This document shows, one piece after another, positions 51,720 to 61,000 of a stretch of DNA of 64,000 nt. Position 1 is the first letter of the stretch; every line of letters begins with the position of its first letter. Source of the DNA: Vibrio sp. D404a (lineage in GTDB: Bacteria; Pseudomonadota; Gammaproteobacteria; Enterobacterales; Vibrionaceae); the NCBI RefSeq assembly GCF_030248535.1, contig NZ_JAHGAJ010000028.1, positions 1 through 64,000 on the forward strand, written 5' to 3'. The notes beneath the pieces were generated by a model, which was not told the DNA's origin, ran no database searches, and saw only the letters and a program-made list of their open reading frames with translations. Made by a program: the position numbers and the translations under genes.

Positions 51720-52493
51720 TTACGCCGCTTTAATGTGCGTTGTAATGTATGGCTGCCAAGCTTGCTGATACAGTTCTAAAGATTGGCTTCTTAGGTTATT
51801 GATTTGCGCCGCTTCAATATCGTTCAGAGAGCGGTTTTGCGCCAATGCGTTACGCTCAATGCCTTGAATGATTTCATACAACTCATGCTCTGGGCCACTT
51901 TTCACGTCGGCAATGGCTTTAAGGTGAAGCTGAACTTCTGCAATGATGTTGGTTTTTGGCAAACGAACCAACAGGTTAAGGTCACGGTAACCAGAATCTG
52001 CAGGTGACTTAAACTTGTTTTTTACTTTGACCACATCGGCTTCACGGCTGACAGCTTCATAGACTTCAACCAAGCTCTCTACGTCATTCGCAATGATGGT
52101 TGCACGAGCAAGGTCGGTGATTTTTGTTACGTCACCATTCAGCTCTAACGCAATTTTTTCTTCAGCACGAGCCTGTGATTTTACACCGGCAAATAGCGCT
52201 TCAGAGTTAGTTAGTAGTGCTGTACTTTTACAGATGGTTTCTAGCTCAGCTTGAGCTTGGTGAGATTTGCTGTAAAGAACGTCGAAATCGTCATGGGGTT
52301 GAGTTGGATTTGAGTCAAACGCTTTGATGCCGTATAGGCCGCTTAGGCTGTGACGGAATACTTTCGAAGACACTTGGTTTTGTGCTGGGGTGCGAGTTGG
52401 TTCTGCTGAGTTAGTTGATACAGTTGCTGCGAATGCAGGCGCGCGGCTCAATACAAGAAGCATTAGTGCCGTGGTACGGAGAAATACACTCAT
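51720..52493 (-). CDS. Exported RelA/SpoT-like nucleotidyltransferase-fold protein
   Basis: A signal peptide (residues 1-23, cleavage after AFA) precedes a 235-residue domain. Within it, KITDLARATIIANDVESLVEVYEAV and DSGYRDLNLLVRLPK with AEVQLHLK reproduce the RelA_SpoT core: the metal-site Asp, the Arg of the G-loop-like region and the Glu of E-V-Q. The sequence suggests the fold is kept, although exported, so the substrate is not the cytoplasmic GTP/GDP pool unless delivered elsewhere. No immunity gene or secretion signal of a known toxin type is visible. It precedes the 25-bp inverted repeat. Confidence 0.8.
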   Translation of the reverse strand: MSVFLRTTALMLLVLSRAPAFAATVSTNSAEPTRTPAQNQVSSKVFRHSLSGLYGIKAFDSNPTQPHDDFDVLYSKSHQAQAELETICKSTALLTNSEALFAGVKSQARAEEKIALELNGDVTKITDLARATIIANDVESLVEVYEAVSREADVVKVKNKFKSPADSGYRDLNLLVRLPKTNIIAEVQLHLKAIADVKSGPEHELYEIIQGIERNALAQNRSLNDIEAAQINNLRSQSLELYQQAWQPYITTHIKAA

Positions 52494-52774
52494 TCAAACT
52501 CCAAAATACGAGGTTACAAAACGGTGAAACTAAAAGGGGTAACCAGTAACGCTAAGAGCAAATTGTTGTTCAAACTGTGGTGTCTCTACATACTATATGG
52601 GGCCGTTTGAACAGAAGCCAACCTTAACGTTTTCTCTTGTTTTAGTATGTGAACATATAGACAAATTAAAGAAGCGTTAGTTCCACATTTTCAAGAACTT
52701 TGACCTATGCCAAGGTTGCTCTTACCTGTCTATCCTGTACCCTTGCATTATTGACTGAACAACATGAACGAAAG

Positions 52775-53428
52775 ATGAATAATCCTGAATTTTGGCACAA
52801 TAAATGGGCCGCAAACCAAATCGGTTTCCACTTAGAAGATGTGAACCCACTGCTCGTGAAGTTTTGGCAGCACACTGAGCCTAGCTATGAAAAGAGCGTG
52901 TTTGTCCCGCTTTGTGGCAAGAGTGAAGATCTGGTGTGGTTGGCGTCTAAGCATGAGGAAGTGCAGGGCGTTGAGCTGAGCCAAATCGCAGTCCGTGCGT
53001 TCTTTTCTGAACATTTTTATACGCCGATGGTGACGCAGATTAATGGTCAACATGAGCTATACCAATTTGATGAACTGAGTATCTATACGGGCGATTACTT
53101 CACTGCGCCAATTCAAGCAGTAGATACCATCTACGATCGCGCTTCGTTGGTGGCGCTGCCAAAAGAGATGCGCGTTCAGTACGTCGAGCGTTTGAAGCAG
53201 CTGTTGAAGCCGGGCGGTAAGATTCTATTAGTCACTCTGGATTATATTCAGGAAGAGATGAGCGGTCCTCCATTTAGCGTACCAAGAGAGGAAGTCGAGG
53301 CGCTGTTCACAGGCTATAAGATCACGCTACTAAACCAAGACATTGCAGATGAAGATCATCCTAAGATCGCCAAGAAAGGTCTATCTCGTTTTAGTGAAGA
53401 GGTTTACCTGATCGAGTGTCAGGGTTAA
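52775..53428 (+). CDS. tpm: Thiopurine S-methyltransferase
   Basis: This 218-residue SAM-dependent methyltransferase starts MNNPEFWHNKWAANQIGFHL, the usual N-terminus of bacterial TPMT. It then shows VFVPLCGKSEDLVWLA and VEGVELS-like motif I, with YDRASLVALP. It methylates thiopurines and tellurite or selenite in some bacteria. ATG 52775 is chosen over an upstream in-frame ATG (52700), whose extension is not family-like. A terminator follows at 53468. Confidence 0.92.
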   Translation: MNNPEFWHNKWAANQIGFHLEDVNPLLVKFWQHTEPSYEKSVFVPLCGKSEDLVWLASKHEEVQGVELSQIAVRAFFSEHFYTPMVTQINGQHELYQFDELSIYTGDYFTAPIQAVDTIYDRASLVALPKEMRVQYVERLKQLLKPGGKILLVTLDYIQEEMSGPPFSVPREEVEALFTGYKITLLNQDIADEDHPKIAKKGLSRFSEEVYLIECQG

Positions 53429-53467
53429 AACACGTCGCTGATAGCAAATCGTTGTGGATTTGAAATG

Positions 53468-53500
53468 AAAAGACGGGCACATCAGCCCGTCTTTTTATTT
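53468..53500. terminator. Hairpin between tpm and purT
   Basis: AAAAGACGGGC-ACATCA-GCCCGTCTTTT is a perfect 11-bp stem with U tracts on both strands, able to terminate both convergent genes. Confidence 0.9.
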
Positions 53501-53567
53501 GTGCTCAGTAAACGTCTTTCTATTTGTGCTCAGAAAACTGAGCTACCGAATAGAATAGGTCTATTGA

Positions 53568-54743
53568 TTAGTAGATCACCTTGATCTTTGAAGCGCTCTC
53601 GACAGCGTCTTCGATTGCAGACTCAATGCTGTTACGACGAGTGAGAGCAACACCTAGGCGACGACGGCCATTGATGTCAGGCTTACCAAACAGTCGAACC
53701 TGTGTTTGAGGTGCGTTCAGAGCGTCTTGTAGTCCTTCAAAGCGAATGTTGGTTGATGTGCCTTGACCAAGTACAACAGCTGAAGCACATGGGCCGTACT
53801 GAGTGATGCTCTTGATTGGCATTCCTGTGAAGGCGCGAACGTGCAGTGCGAATTCAGACGAGTCTTGAGATAGCAGGGTTACAAGGCCTGTATCGTGTGG
53901 ACGCGGTGAAACTTCGTTAAAGATAACGTGGTCGCCTTTTACGAATAACTCAACACCGAAGATGCCGTAACCACCCAGTGCGTCAACTACCTTGCCAGCT
54001 GTGTATTGCGCTGCTTTAAGTGCGTTGTCTGACATCACTTGTGGCTGCCATGATTCACGGTAGTCACCGTCTTCTTGGCGATGGCCAATTGGTGCACAGA
54101 AGTGAACACCGTCAACCGCACGAACGGTAAGTAGGGTGATCTCGTAATCGAAGTCAATAAAGCCTTCAACAATCACACGTCCAGCGCCAGTACGACCGCC
54201 TTCTTGTGCATAGTCCCACGCCTTTTGAATGTCTTCTTCCGTTTTAATGACACTCTGACCTTTGCCTGAAGAACTCATTACAGGCTTAACCACACACGGC
54301 GTGCCGACGAACTCAACCGCTGCAGCGAAATCTTCATAAGTATCGGCAAAGCGGTATGGTGATGTCATCAGCTTTAGCTCTTCAGCAGCAAGACGACGAA
54401 TGCCTTCGCGGTTCATTGTTAGCTTAGTTGCGTTTGCGGTTGGAACGACATTTAAGCCTTTCGCTTCTAGTTCAACCAGTTTGCTGGTGGCAATGGCTTC
54501 AATTTCAGGTACTACGTAATCCGGCTTTTCTAGCTCGATAATTGCTTCTAGTGCATCACCATCTAGCATGTCTAAAACATGGCTACGATGAGCGACTTGC
54601 ATGGCAGGGGCATCTGGGTAGCGATCACATGCGATCACTTCTAGACCTAAACGTTGACACTCAATAGCAACTTCTTTGCCTAGCTCACCAGAGCCTAATA
54701 GAAGTACACGAGTAGCATTGTCACGAGTGGCGGTACCAAACAT
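53568..54743 (-). CDS. purT: Phosphoribosylglycinamide formyltransferase 2
   Basis: This 391-residue ATP-grasp enzyme makes formyl-GAR from GAR, formate and ATP in purine synthesis. Landmarks are the N-terminal LLLGSGELGKEVAIECQRLG, the ATP-grasp loop CVVKPVMSSSGKGQS, the metal-binding VIFNEVSPRPHDTGLVT, and the end QVRLFGKPDINGRRRLGVAL. Length matches E. coli PurT. A PurR box lies 68 bp upstream. Confidence 0.96.
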   Translation of the reverse strand: MFGTATRDNATRVLLLGSGELGKEVAIECQRLGLEVIACDRYPDAPAMQVAHRSHVLDMLDGDALEAIIELEKPDYVVPEIEAIATSKLVELEAKGLNVVPTANATKLTMNREGIRRLAAEELKLMTSPYRFADTYEDFAAAVEFVGTPCVVKPVMSSSGKGQSVIKTEEDIQKAWDYAQEGGRTGAGRVIVEGFIDFDYEITLLTVRAVDGVHFCAPIGHRQEDGDYRESWQPQVMSDNALKAAQYTAGKVVDALGGYGIFGVELFVKGDHVIFNEVSPRPHDTGLVTLLSQDSSEFALHVRAFTGMPIKSITQYGPCASAVVLGQGTSTNIRFEGLQDALNAPQTQVRLFGKPDINGRRRLGVALTRRNSIESAIEDAVESASKIKVIY

Positions 54744-54810
54744 AGTTATTCCTTCCGATCTTTTGAACGAGTAATTGAGAACGGGGTGATCATACTTATT
54801 CCAACCTTAA

Positions 54811-54826
54811 AAGCAAACGTTTGCGT
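54811..54826. promoter_or_regulatory. PurR box upstream of purT
   Basis: AAGCAAACGTTTGCGT matches the PurR operator ACGCAAACGTTTGCGT at all but one base of its palindrome. Repression by PurR with hypoxanthine or guanine is expected. Confidence 0.85.
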
Positions 54827-54849
54827 GATGATTTTAGTGAATTTTAAGC

Positions 54850-54883
54850 ATAAAAAAAGCAGCCCGTTGAAAGAGGGCTGCTT
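54850..54883 (-). terminator. cdd terminator
   Basis: On the minus strand, AAGCAGCCC-TCTTTCAAC-GGGCTGCTT is followed by TTTTTA, about 29 bases after the cdd stop. Confidence 0.85.
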
Positions 54884-54911
54884 ATGTGAATTGCATGTTA
54901 ATCAGATGCGA

Positions 54912-55799
54912 TTAGATTGCTAAGTAAGTAACCGGAATATCTGGATTAATCGCTTCTAGCGTTGATTGCGTGTCAGCTAGGTGGCTGATGTTACCTTCTG
55001 CGTTTTCTACGAGTGCGGCACTTTCGATTTGATCGAATTCAAAGCCGGCTAGCATTACCTGAATCATTGCAACTTGTAGTGGCGGTAGACTTGGGTTGAA
55101 CGCTGCGTTCTCGGCGTAAGCACCCGTGAAGATCTCACCATTAGCAAGCTGCAGAGAAACACCACTTAGGTTCTTGGTGTACGGCGCATGGCTGCGGTTC
55201 ATCGACTCTAGTGCTTTAACAACGATAGGGTTTGTCTCTTCCGTTGTGTATTTGTGGTCAAGCTCAGTCATTAGGCCTTCAGTAATGCCTAAATCAGAAG
55301 GGCCGAATGAGTCTGGAAGGTAGTCTTGCAGAGATTTCTCTTCACGCTCCGGCAGTTGAATCTTAAGCTCTTTTGCTGTGGTCAGTTCGTTCATAAACTG
55401 ACGGCAGTGGCCACAAGGGCTGTAGTTGATGGTGATATCAGAAAGTCCTTTTTCGCCCTTCATCCAAGCGTGGCTGATTGCAGCTTGTTCAGCGTGAACG
55501 GTTTGTCCAAGCTGTGCGCCTGCAATTTCCATGTTGGCGCCGAAGTAAATGTGACCAGAAAGGCCGCGCACCACTGCACCTACGTAGAAATCAGAAAGCG
55601 GGGCATACGAAAATGCCGCTGCAATTGGCAGTAAAGCTAGGCGAACTTCTTTATCAGAAAGACCGCTTGCATCCAGCAAGCTTTGAAACTGCTCTTTAGA
55701 AATAGTGGCGTCAAAGTTGTCTGCTAATACGATGTCACTTAGAAGTGCTTTCAATGAAGCTGGAGCACTTTCCAGCGCCAGGGTAATACGACTGTTCAT
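54912..55799 (-). CDS. cdd: Cytidine deaminase
   Basis: This 295-residue homodimeric zinc-type cytidine deaminase of the E. coli class has a catalytic N-terminal domain with the HAEQAAISHAWMKG zinc/Glu motif and SPCGHCRQF, plus a degenerate second domain (about 175-295). It converts cytidine and deoxycytidine to uridine forms. It is followed downstream by its own terminator and preceded by CRP/CytR-like sites. yohK-yohJ lie upstream on the same strand, as in E. coli. Confidence 0.95.
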   Translation of the reverse strand: MNSRITLALESAPASLKALLSDIVLADNFDATISKEQFQSLLDASGLSDKEVRLALLPIAAAFSYAPLSDFYVGAVVRGLSGHIYFGANMEIAGAQLGQTVHAEQAAISHAWMKGEKGLSDITINYSPCGHCRQFMNELTTAKELKIQLPEREEKSLQDYLPDSFGPSDLGITEGLMTELDHKYTTEETNPIVVKALESMNRSHAPYTKNLSGVSLQLANGEIFTGAYAENAAFNPSLPPLQVAMIQVMLAGFEFDQIESAALVENAEGNISHLADTQSTLEAINPDIPVTYLAI

Positions 55800-55854
55800 G
55801 TTGAATCCTTAATTGACCTTAGGCTTTAAGTTTATGCAATACTCAGGAATTTTC

Positions 55855-55961
55855 TGTGATCAATGTCACCATTGAGTGTTGGTTGTTACATTGTGTTGCA
55901 CAATTAGAGTGAGGTCACAAATGAAATCGTTTGCAGCCTGCAAAGTGTAATTGATGTCACA
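55855..55961. promoter_or_regulatory. cdd control region: two CRP-like sites flanking a palindrome
   Basis: TGTGATCAATGTCACC (55855-55870) and TGTAATTGATGTCACA (55946-55961) fit the CRP pattern TGTGA-N6-TCACA. Between them TTTGCAGCCTGCAAA (55930-55944) is a perfect 15-bp palindrome resembling CytR half-sites. This layout resembles the CRP-CytR-CRP arrangement at E. coli cdd. Confidence 0.65.
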
Positions 55962-56159
55962 AATTGTCGGGTGCATCACATTGCATTAGTAAATAGTTTA
56001 GTGGAAAAAAAGAGCGCATTTCCCAAAGATTTGTTGGAAAAGCGCTCTGATTTCGTTTGAAAAACAGTGGTGACAATTAACATTGCCAGTGGTGGCTCAC
56101 TATTTCGATCTTGTGGTTCATGAATACGACCTTGTTGAGCATTAGCTTGCAATAGCAGA

Positions 56160-56837
56160 TCAAGAGTACAGCCACAGCACCAAAGAGAATACCGATGGTG
56201 CGAGTATTGAGGTGATAACCCCGCATAAAACCAATGCTAGTGAGCTAAATGCTGCATCTCGAGGATCTTTCTCGGCGCTGGTTGCTGTGCCAAGGGCATG
56301 AGATACCGTACCCATCGTCAGTCCGCGAGCTATCGGGCTCTTAATCCCTATCAGGTTGTAAATAGGGTAAGCGAATATCGCACCGAACAGACCAACGAGG
56401 AGAACCAGTATCGCCGCGATAGCCGCTTCACCACCTAAATGGCTCGATACTTCCATTGCGATTGGTGTAGTGACTGATTTACCCAGCAAGCTCGCGATTA
56501 GACTTAAATCGGAATGGAAAGCCGCGGCAATAAAAGCAGCGCTTAGCATCGACATAATACTACCAACCGCGCAGGCGAGAGTGATGATACGCCAGTTTGC
56601 GCGGATCTGTGGCAGTTGCTCATAGAGAGGGTACGCTAAGGCAACAACGGCCGGCTGCAGCATGTAGGTAATCCAAGTGTTGTCTGCGTAGTACTCTTCA
56701 AACGGCACACGCCAGTAAGTCAGTATCGGAATAATAATGGCGAGACTGATCAACAGAGGGTTACACAGAGGCGAATTCACCTTTTGGCTAATCCAACGGG
56801 CAAATAGAAATACAACAATGGTCAACAGAATCCACAT
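56160..56837 (-). CDS. yohK: CidB/LrgB-family membrane protein (YohK)
   Basis: This 225-residue membrane protein has about seven helices. Conserved features are SVTTPIAMEVSSHLGGEAAIAAILVLLVGLFGAI and GTVSHALGTATSAEKDPRDAAFSSLALVLCG, characteristic of LrgB/CidB/YohK. It starts two bases after the YohJ-type stop. The pair is thought to act like a holin/antiholin system in the membrane, affecting autolysis and metabolite export. Synteny with cdd matches E. coli. Confidence 0.9.
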   Translation of the reverse strand: MWILLTIVVFLFARWISQKVNSPLCNPLLISLAIIIPILTYWRVPFEEYYADNTWITYMLQPAVVALAYPLYEQLPQIRANWRIITLACAVGSIMSMLSAAFIAAAFHSDLSLIASLLGKSVTTPIAMEVSSHLGGEAAIAAILVLLVGLFGAIFAYPIYNLIGIKSPIARGLTMGTVSHALGTATSAEKDPRDAAFSSLALVLCGVITSILAPSVFSLVLWLYS

Positions 56838-56838
56838 G

Positions 56839-57210
56839 TTATTTACCCTTCATAATAATTCGGTCTAAGAACCAAGAGAGCGACACCAGAACGATAAGCG
56901 TGCCGCCAATTGCGCTGGCTAAAATAGGCAGGGCGTTGGCAACTAACATGTCGAAATGCTCCATGAGCCCAACACTGATGGGTACAAACAGAAGGATCAT
57001 GAAACGGATGATCAAGCTCGCACCGGGTTGTACCCAGTGAGGTGGGATGATTCCGATCACCATCGCAAAGAAAAGCAGCAGCATGCCAAAAATACTTCCG
57101 GGAATCGAAGTATCAAGAAGGCTCTGAATGGCATTACCTGCTGTCAGTGAGCCGATGATCAAGGTAAACGAGATCATCAGGTACACGAGTTGGATCAGTC
57201 TCTCTTTCAA
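56839..57210 (-). CDS. yohJ: CidA/LrgA-family membrane protein (YohJ)
   Basis: This 123-residue protein has four membrane helices and the family block SIPGSIFGMLLLFFAMVIGIIPPHWVQPGASLIIRFMILLFVPISVGLM. The start at 57210 is preceded by the weak sequence CAGCAGAGACCCC. It forms an operon with yohK downstream (1-base gap). The promoter must lie in the short gap (57211-57256) to sbcB or further upstream on that transcript. Confidence 0.9.
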   Translation of the reverse strand: MKERLIQLVYLMISFTLIIGSLTAGNAIQSLLDTSIPGSIFGMLLLFFAMVIGIIPPHWVQPGASLIIRFMILLFVPISVGLMEHFDMLVANALPILASAIGGTLIVLVSLSWFLDRIIMKGK

Positions 57211-57256
57211 AAGGGGTCTCTGCTGTTAGGTTAAGTTATTGAGTGAAGTCGATGGG

Positions 57257-58681
57257 TTAGCTGGCTAACTTCTCTACGTATTGATAAACGGCTTTGAGTA
57301 TTGCCATCTTCTTCTCATCGTTTTCATGCTCATGAGCTAGATTCTCAAGGTTGAGCATGTAGTCTTCAAGTCGACTTTCGTAAAACTCTCGACAATGGTT
57401 CGCCCATTTTTGCTGTTCTGACTCGTCAAGCGTCCAAGGGAAGTGGCGCGCTTTGTATCTAAATAGCAAAGGTTCAATACGCTCGTCGGCAAAACTGATA
57501 TCAAGGGCGGCTAAGTTGTTAGGTTCAGTTTGGCGAATGATGTCCATTGCAGCTTTGTCAGAAGGCGAGAAGAAGCCATCATAAAGCTGAGTATCGACGT
57601 CGTTGTCTTTCTCATACTCACGCTCAACCGAATACAGGCCAATGAGCTTTTTACGGATTTCTGGATGCTCACGCAGCAGTGCTAAGTTGGCTAAGCATTG
57701 TTGACGGTCAATACCAATCGTCTCTGCGTTTTCTGCAGTCAGCGTTTTGGCTGGCGCAAGAATTGGGCACTTGTTGAGTTGCACTAACTTGATTGGTACT
57801 GGTAGCTCATCAGGGCCGAGCTCACTGTGTTTGGTGTAAAGTCTTTCACGCAACGCGTCTGTGTCCAATTCAAGCAGTGGCGTTGGATCTTTTGCTAGGT
57901 CGACAACGATAACCGCGTTTTGGTTAGTCGGGTGCCAAGCCATAGGTACAATCCAGCTAGTGTAGTTGCACTCTTTACCCAGCATGCCAGAAACGTGCAT
58001 CAGTGGGGTCATGTTTACAATGTCGACAAGCTCGTTCAGCTTACGTTTGTGGCGCATGTTGTATAGGTAGTCGAACATTTTCGGTTGAGCAGCTTTGATC
58101 TTTTTCGCCAGCTCAATGGTCGCAATCACGTCGGCCATCGCATCGTGCGCGTTTTCGTGTTCAATACCGTTAGCCACAGACAGGTGTTCTAGCTTAAAGC
58201 TTGGGAAACCTTCTTCGTTTTCTGGCCATACAATGCCATCAGGGCGCAGAGCATGAACCGCGCGCATCACGTCTAATAGGTCCCAACGCGAGTTGCCGTT
58301 TTGCCAGCTCCACGCATATGGGTCGATGAAGTTACGGTAACAGGTGTAGCGTGTTACTTCGTCATCGAATCGAATACTGTTGTAACCCAAACTTGTGGTG
58401 TTCGGCTTAGCAAGCTCCGCGTGAATCTTGGCAATGAATTCAGGTTCCGGTAAACCTTGCGACATCGCTTTCTGTGGTGTGATTCGAGTGATCAATGCAG
58501 CTTCAGGTGCAGGAAGGTAATCAGCAGGTGGTTGGCAATAGATGACCAGCGGCTCACCAATGATATTGAAATCTTGGTCGGTGCGAACACCTGCAAATTG
58601 GCTTGGTCTATCTTTAGCTGGGCTCGTACCCCAAGTTTCGTAGTCGAAGAAGAAGTAGGTCGGCTGATTATCTGAGCTCAT
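57257..58681 (-). CDS. sbcB: Exodeoxyribonuclease I
   Basis: This 474-residue DEDDh exonuclease has the first acidic pair in FFFDYETWGTSPA, later Asp in YNSIRFDDEVTRY and the H-x4-D motif in ENAHDAMADVIA. The ExoI C-terminal domain includes RYKARHFPWTLDESEQQKW. It degrades single-stranded DNA 3'-5' in repair and recombination. Length matches E. coli ExoI. It precedes yohJ on the same strand, with a 46-base gap. Confidence 0.95.
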   Translation of the reverse strand: MSSDNQPTYFFFDYETWGTSPAKDRPSQFAGVRTDQDFNIIGEPLVIYCQPPADYLPAPEAALITRITPQKAMSQGLPEPEFIAKIHAELAKPNTTSLGYNSIRFDDEVTRYTCYRNFIDPYAWSWQNGNSRWDLLDVMRAVHALRPDGIVWPENEEGFPSFKLEHLSVANGIEHENAHDAMADVIATIELAKKIKAAQPKMFDYLYNMRHKRKLNELVDIVNMTPLMHVSGMLGKECNYTSWIVPMAWHPTNQNAVIVVDLAKDPTPLLELDTDALRERLYTKHSELGPDELPVPIKLVQLNKCPILAPAKTLTAENAETIGIDRQQCLANLALLREHPEIRKKLIGLYSVEREYEKDNDVDTQLYDGFFSPSDKAAMDIIRQTEPNNLAALDISFADERIEPLLFRYKARHFPWTLDESEQQKWANHCREFYESRLEDYMLNLENLAHEHENDEKKMAILKAVYQYVEKLAS

Positions 58682-58879
58682 TGAATATCCTGACAGTAGA
58701 TAGGGTCTACCGTGACTGAAGGTGACTTTTCCTCAGTATCTGACAGGAGGCGGTGGGCGTGCAAGCCGCATTGGAAATAAATTTCATGAAATTGGTGCAT
58801 TACTATTCAATTGAGCAAAATGCCACGGCTTGAATACGCTAAACACCCTAATCCCAGTGTGGTCGGGCTGTGATTCGGG

Positions 58880-59728
58880 TTAATCAGATGGTGGCGAGAA
58901 CATCATTTTGAGTTTCTGCTGCCAGCTATAATGGCTATTTTGGAGATCATGGAAAATCAGTTTCCACTCTTGAAAGGTGACGGTAATTGGATTGTCGCTG
59001 TTGACGGGCTTGGTGGTACCGTAGCGAACGGTTTCCACTTCTGGTTCAAAAGTACCAAACAGTTTGTCCCAAATGATCAGCACCCCAGCGTAGTTTTTGT
59101 CTATGTATTGGGGGTTGCTACCATGATGAACACGGTGGTGTGAAGGGGTATTGAATATCCACTCTAAAGGTCCAAGCGTGCGTATCCATTGTGTGTGAAC
59201 AAAGAACTGCAAACCTAGGTTGAGCAAAACAACAAATACGACCCATTTCGGTTCAAATCCGATGATCACCAGCGGCAGCCAGAACACCCACATGCCCGAT
59301 ATTGGGTACATTAGGCTTTGGCGAAATGCGGTGCTAAAGTTCATCCGTTCGGAGCTATGGTGGGCAACATGTGAAGCCCACATCCAACGCGTTCTGTGGC
59401 TCGCTCGATGAAACCAGTAATAACAGAAGTCTTGAAGCACCATCAAAGCAACAAATGCCATTAACCCCATCTCAATGTCCATGAGTCGCCAACCAAAGAG
59501 CCACAGATACAGGTGCGTTACTAGTAACCCTGTAACCAAATCGGAGAGTTGATGCATTCCAGCCAGTGTGAAATTACACGCGACTTCTGAAAGGGTATAA
59601 CGAGCATTTTCTGGTAAGTGCCCTTGCTTTTGTCCAACAAAATATTCAGTCAACATACACACGATAAAAAGTGGCGCTAATACCACGAGTAACCATTCTG
59701 GGTTGTTGATTAGCGATTCTATATTCAT
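58880..59728 (-). CDS. Sterol-desaturase/fatty-acid-hydroxylase family membrane protein
   Basis: This 282-residue membrane protein has three or four helices and the three His boxes of the di-iron hydroxylase family: HRASH (about residue 107), SHVAHHSS, and HHRVHHGSN with an outlying His in FVHTQW. It uses O2 to oxidise alkyl chains. In bacteria the family includes carotenoid, alkylglycerol and lipid hydroxylases, so the substrate is open. It is upstream of nothing on its strand but lies next to a DUF2804 gene and an AraC regulator, possibly a lipid-modification unit. Confidence 0.85.
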   Translation of the reverse strand: MNIESLINNPEWLLVVLAPLFIVCMLTEYFVGQKQGHLPENARYTLSEVACNFTLAGMHQLSDLVTGLLVTHLYLWLFGWRLMDIEMGLMAFVALMVLQDFCYYWFHRASHRTRWMWASHVAHHSSERMNFSTAFRQSLMYPISGMWVFWLPLVIIGFEPKWVVFVVLLNLGLQFFVHTQWIRTLGPLEWIFNTPSHHRVHHGSNPQYIDKNYAGVLIIWDKLFGTFEPEVETVRYGTTKPVNSDNPITVTFQEWKLIFHDLQNSHYSWQQKLKMMFSPPSD

Positions 59729-59814
59729 CGGTTGCCTCAGCGTCTATTAATAACAGATTCAGTGTGTCTTCGTAACGGGGTTAGTGTGATGCGCATTTGC
59801 AGGTTTACGTTGGT

Positions 59815-60852
59815 TTACCAGCGAGCGAAGTGATCTTCGGTTAATCCAAGTACCTGAACGAGGTAGTGTACGACCCCGTCATTGTCCTTTATTGAGCCAG
59901 AAAAATAGCCAATGAACTGACGGAAATTACTTTTCAGCAAGATGAAGTTGAGCTTCTCGCTACGGTTATTGATTGGTGTGAAGGTGAGATCGATTCGCCG
60001 GTCTTCTGAATGGATCTGCCATGGTTGACTAATGTTGTCTCGATCAAACTCAAAATAGACCGCAGGCAGTGGGTGCTTTGTACCTTGAACCCACAACGCG
60101 TTTTCACAAGTCCCGGTTTCATTGACTCCAGCGGCTAAATTGAGCCCTAAAGGGTAGAGCGTAGCTTGTTGGTCTATGAGGTGAGTATTGATACTGGCCC
60201 AGCGCCAACTGGTTTCCCGACGCATGTAACCTGCGGAAAAGTCGTAACCGCCTAGAGCGTGAGTTAGGTCAACCTCACCACCGTTGATAGTCAGATCGCC
60301 ACTAACTGAGAGGGCGTTATGCTTTTGCGTGTAAGTCCAACCGGAGTAGCCAGTCTGTGTTGTCATTGAAAGAGGTTGGCTCTCATCGCGGCTTGTCAGG
60401 TGCAACTTTGCTTTAACCTGTTCGGTATCAATATCCACTTGCCATTCACCTTTGTTGATAGTGAACTGAATTTGGCGGTTGGCAATGTGAGTCTGACCTT
60501 GATAAGGGGAGCGGGTGGTTAACTTGCCGACAGAGAGAGGTCGAAGCCATGATTGCTCTTCGAATGAGTCATCGCTGATGTTGTAGACATAACAAAAGGC
60601 AGATCCAAGATAACGAATGTCAGCGATCGCTATGCCTACCACATAGTTGGCTGTGACTAAACTAACAAACTGAAACTGCTTGTAGTGAAAGTGTCGTTGC
60701 CACGGGTTGGCAGGGTTATCCATAGAGGTACGATAATCGAACCGTTCAATGTTGAGCTCACGAGGTATCGTATCAAACTGACCAAAGACCGGTTTTCCGT
60801 TGGCATCAATGATACTTAGGGGAGCTTGTCGATTAAGTACAGGTTTGTTCAT
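59815..60852 (-). CDS. DUF2804 family protein
   Basis: This 345-residue soluble beta-rich protein matches DUF2804 in the N-terminal FGQFDTIPRELNIERFDYR, the WQRHFHYKQFQFVSL pattern and the hydroxy-aromatic strands RYLGSAFCYVYN. The family has a lipocalin-like or carotenoid-hydratase-like fold and is unassigned; it often sits next to lipid genes. It lies 86 bases from the membrane hydroxylase gene on the same strand. Start codon position is supported only by conservation. Confidence 0.82.
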   Translation of the reverse strand: MNKPVLNRQAPLSIIDANGKPVFGQFDTIPRELNIERFDYRTSMDNPANPWQRHFHYKQFQFVSLVTANYVVGIAIADIRYLGSAFCYVYNISDDSFEEQSWLRPLSVGKLTTRSPYQGQTHIANRQIQFTINKGEWQVDIDTEQVKAKLHLTSRDESQPLSMTTQTGYSGWTYTQKHNALSVSGDLTINGGEVDLTHALGGYDFSAGYMRRETSWRWASINTHLIDQQATLYPLGLNLAAGVNETGTCENALWVQGTKHPLPAVYFEFDRDNISQPWQIHSEDRRIDLTFTPINNRSEKLNFILLKSNFRQFIGYFSGSIKDNDGVVHYLVQVLGLTEDHFARW

Positions 60853-61000
60853 GACTCTCGTTACATTGCATTAACATAATTGCTATTCTAATCAGCAAGA
60901 AAGCAAATCGTGAGGTCACTAAAGGACAGTTAAGAGCCTTGAATCACGCTTTGATACTTGAAGTGAATCGGCATTAGAACTAGAAGACGAATAAACAGGA

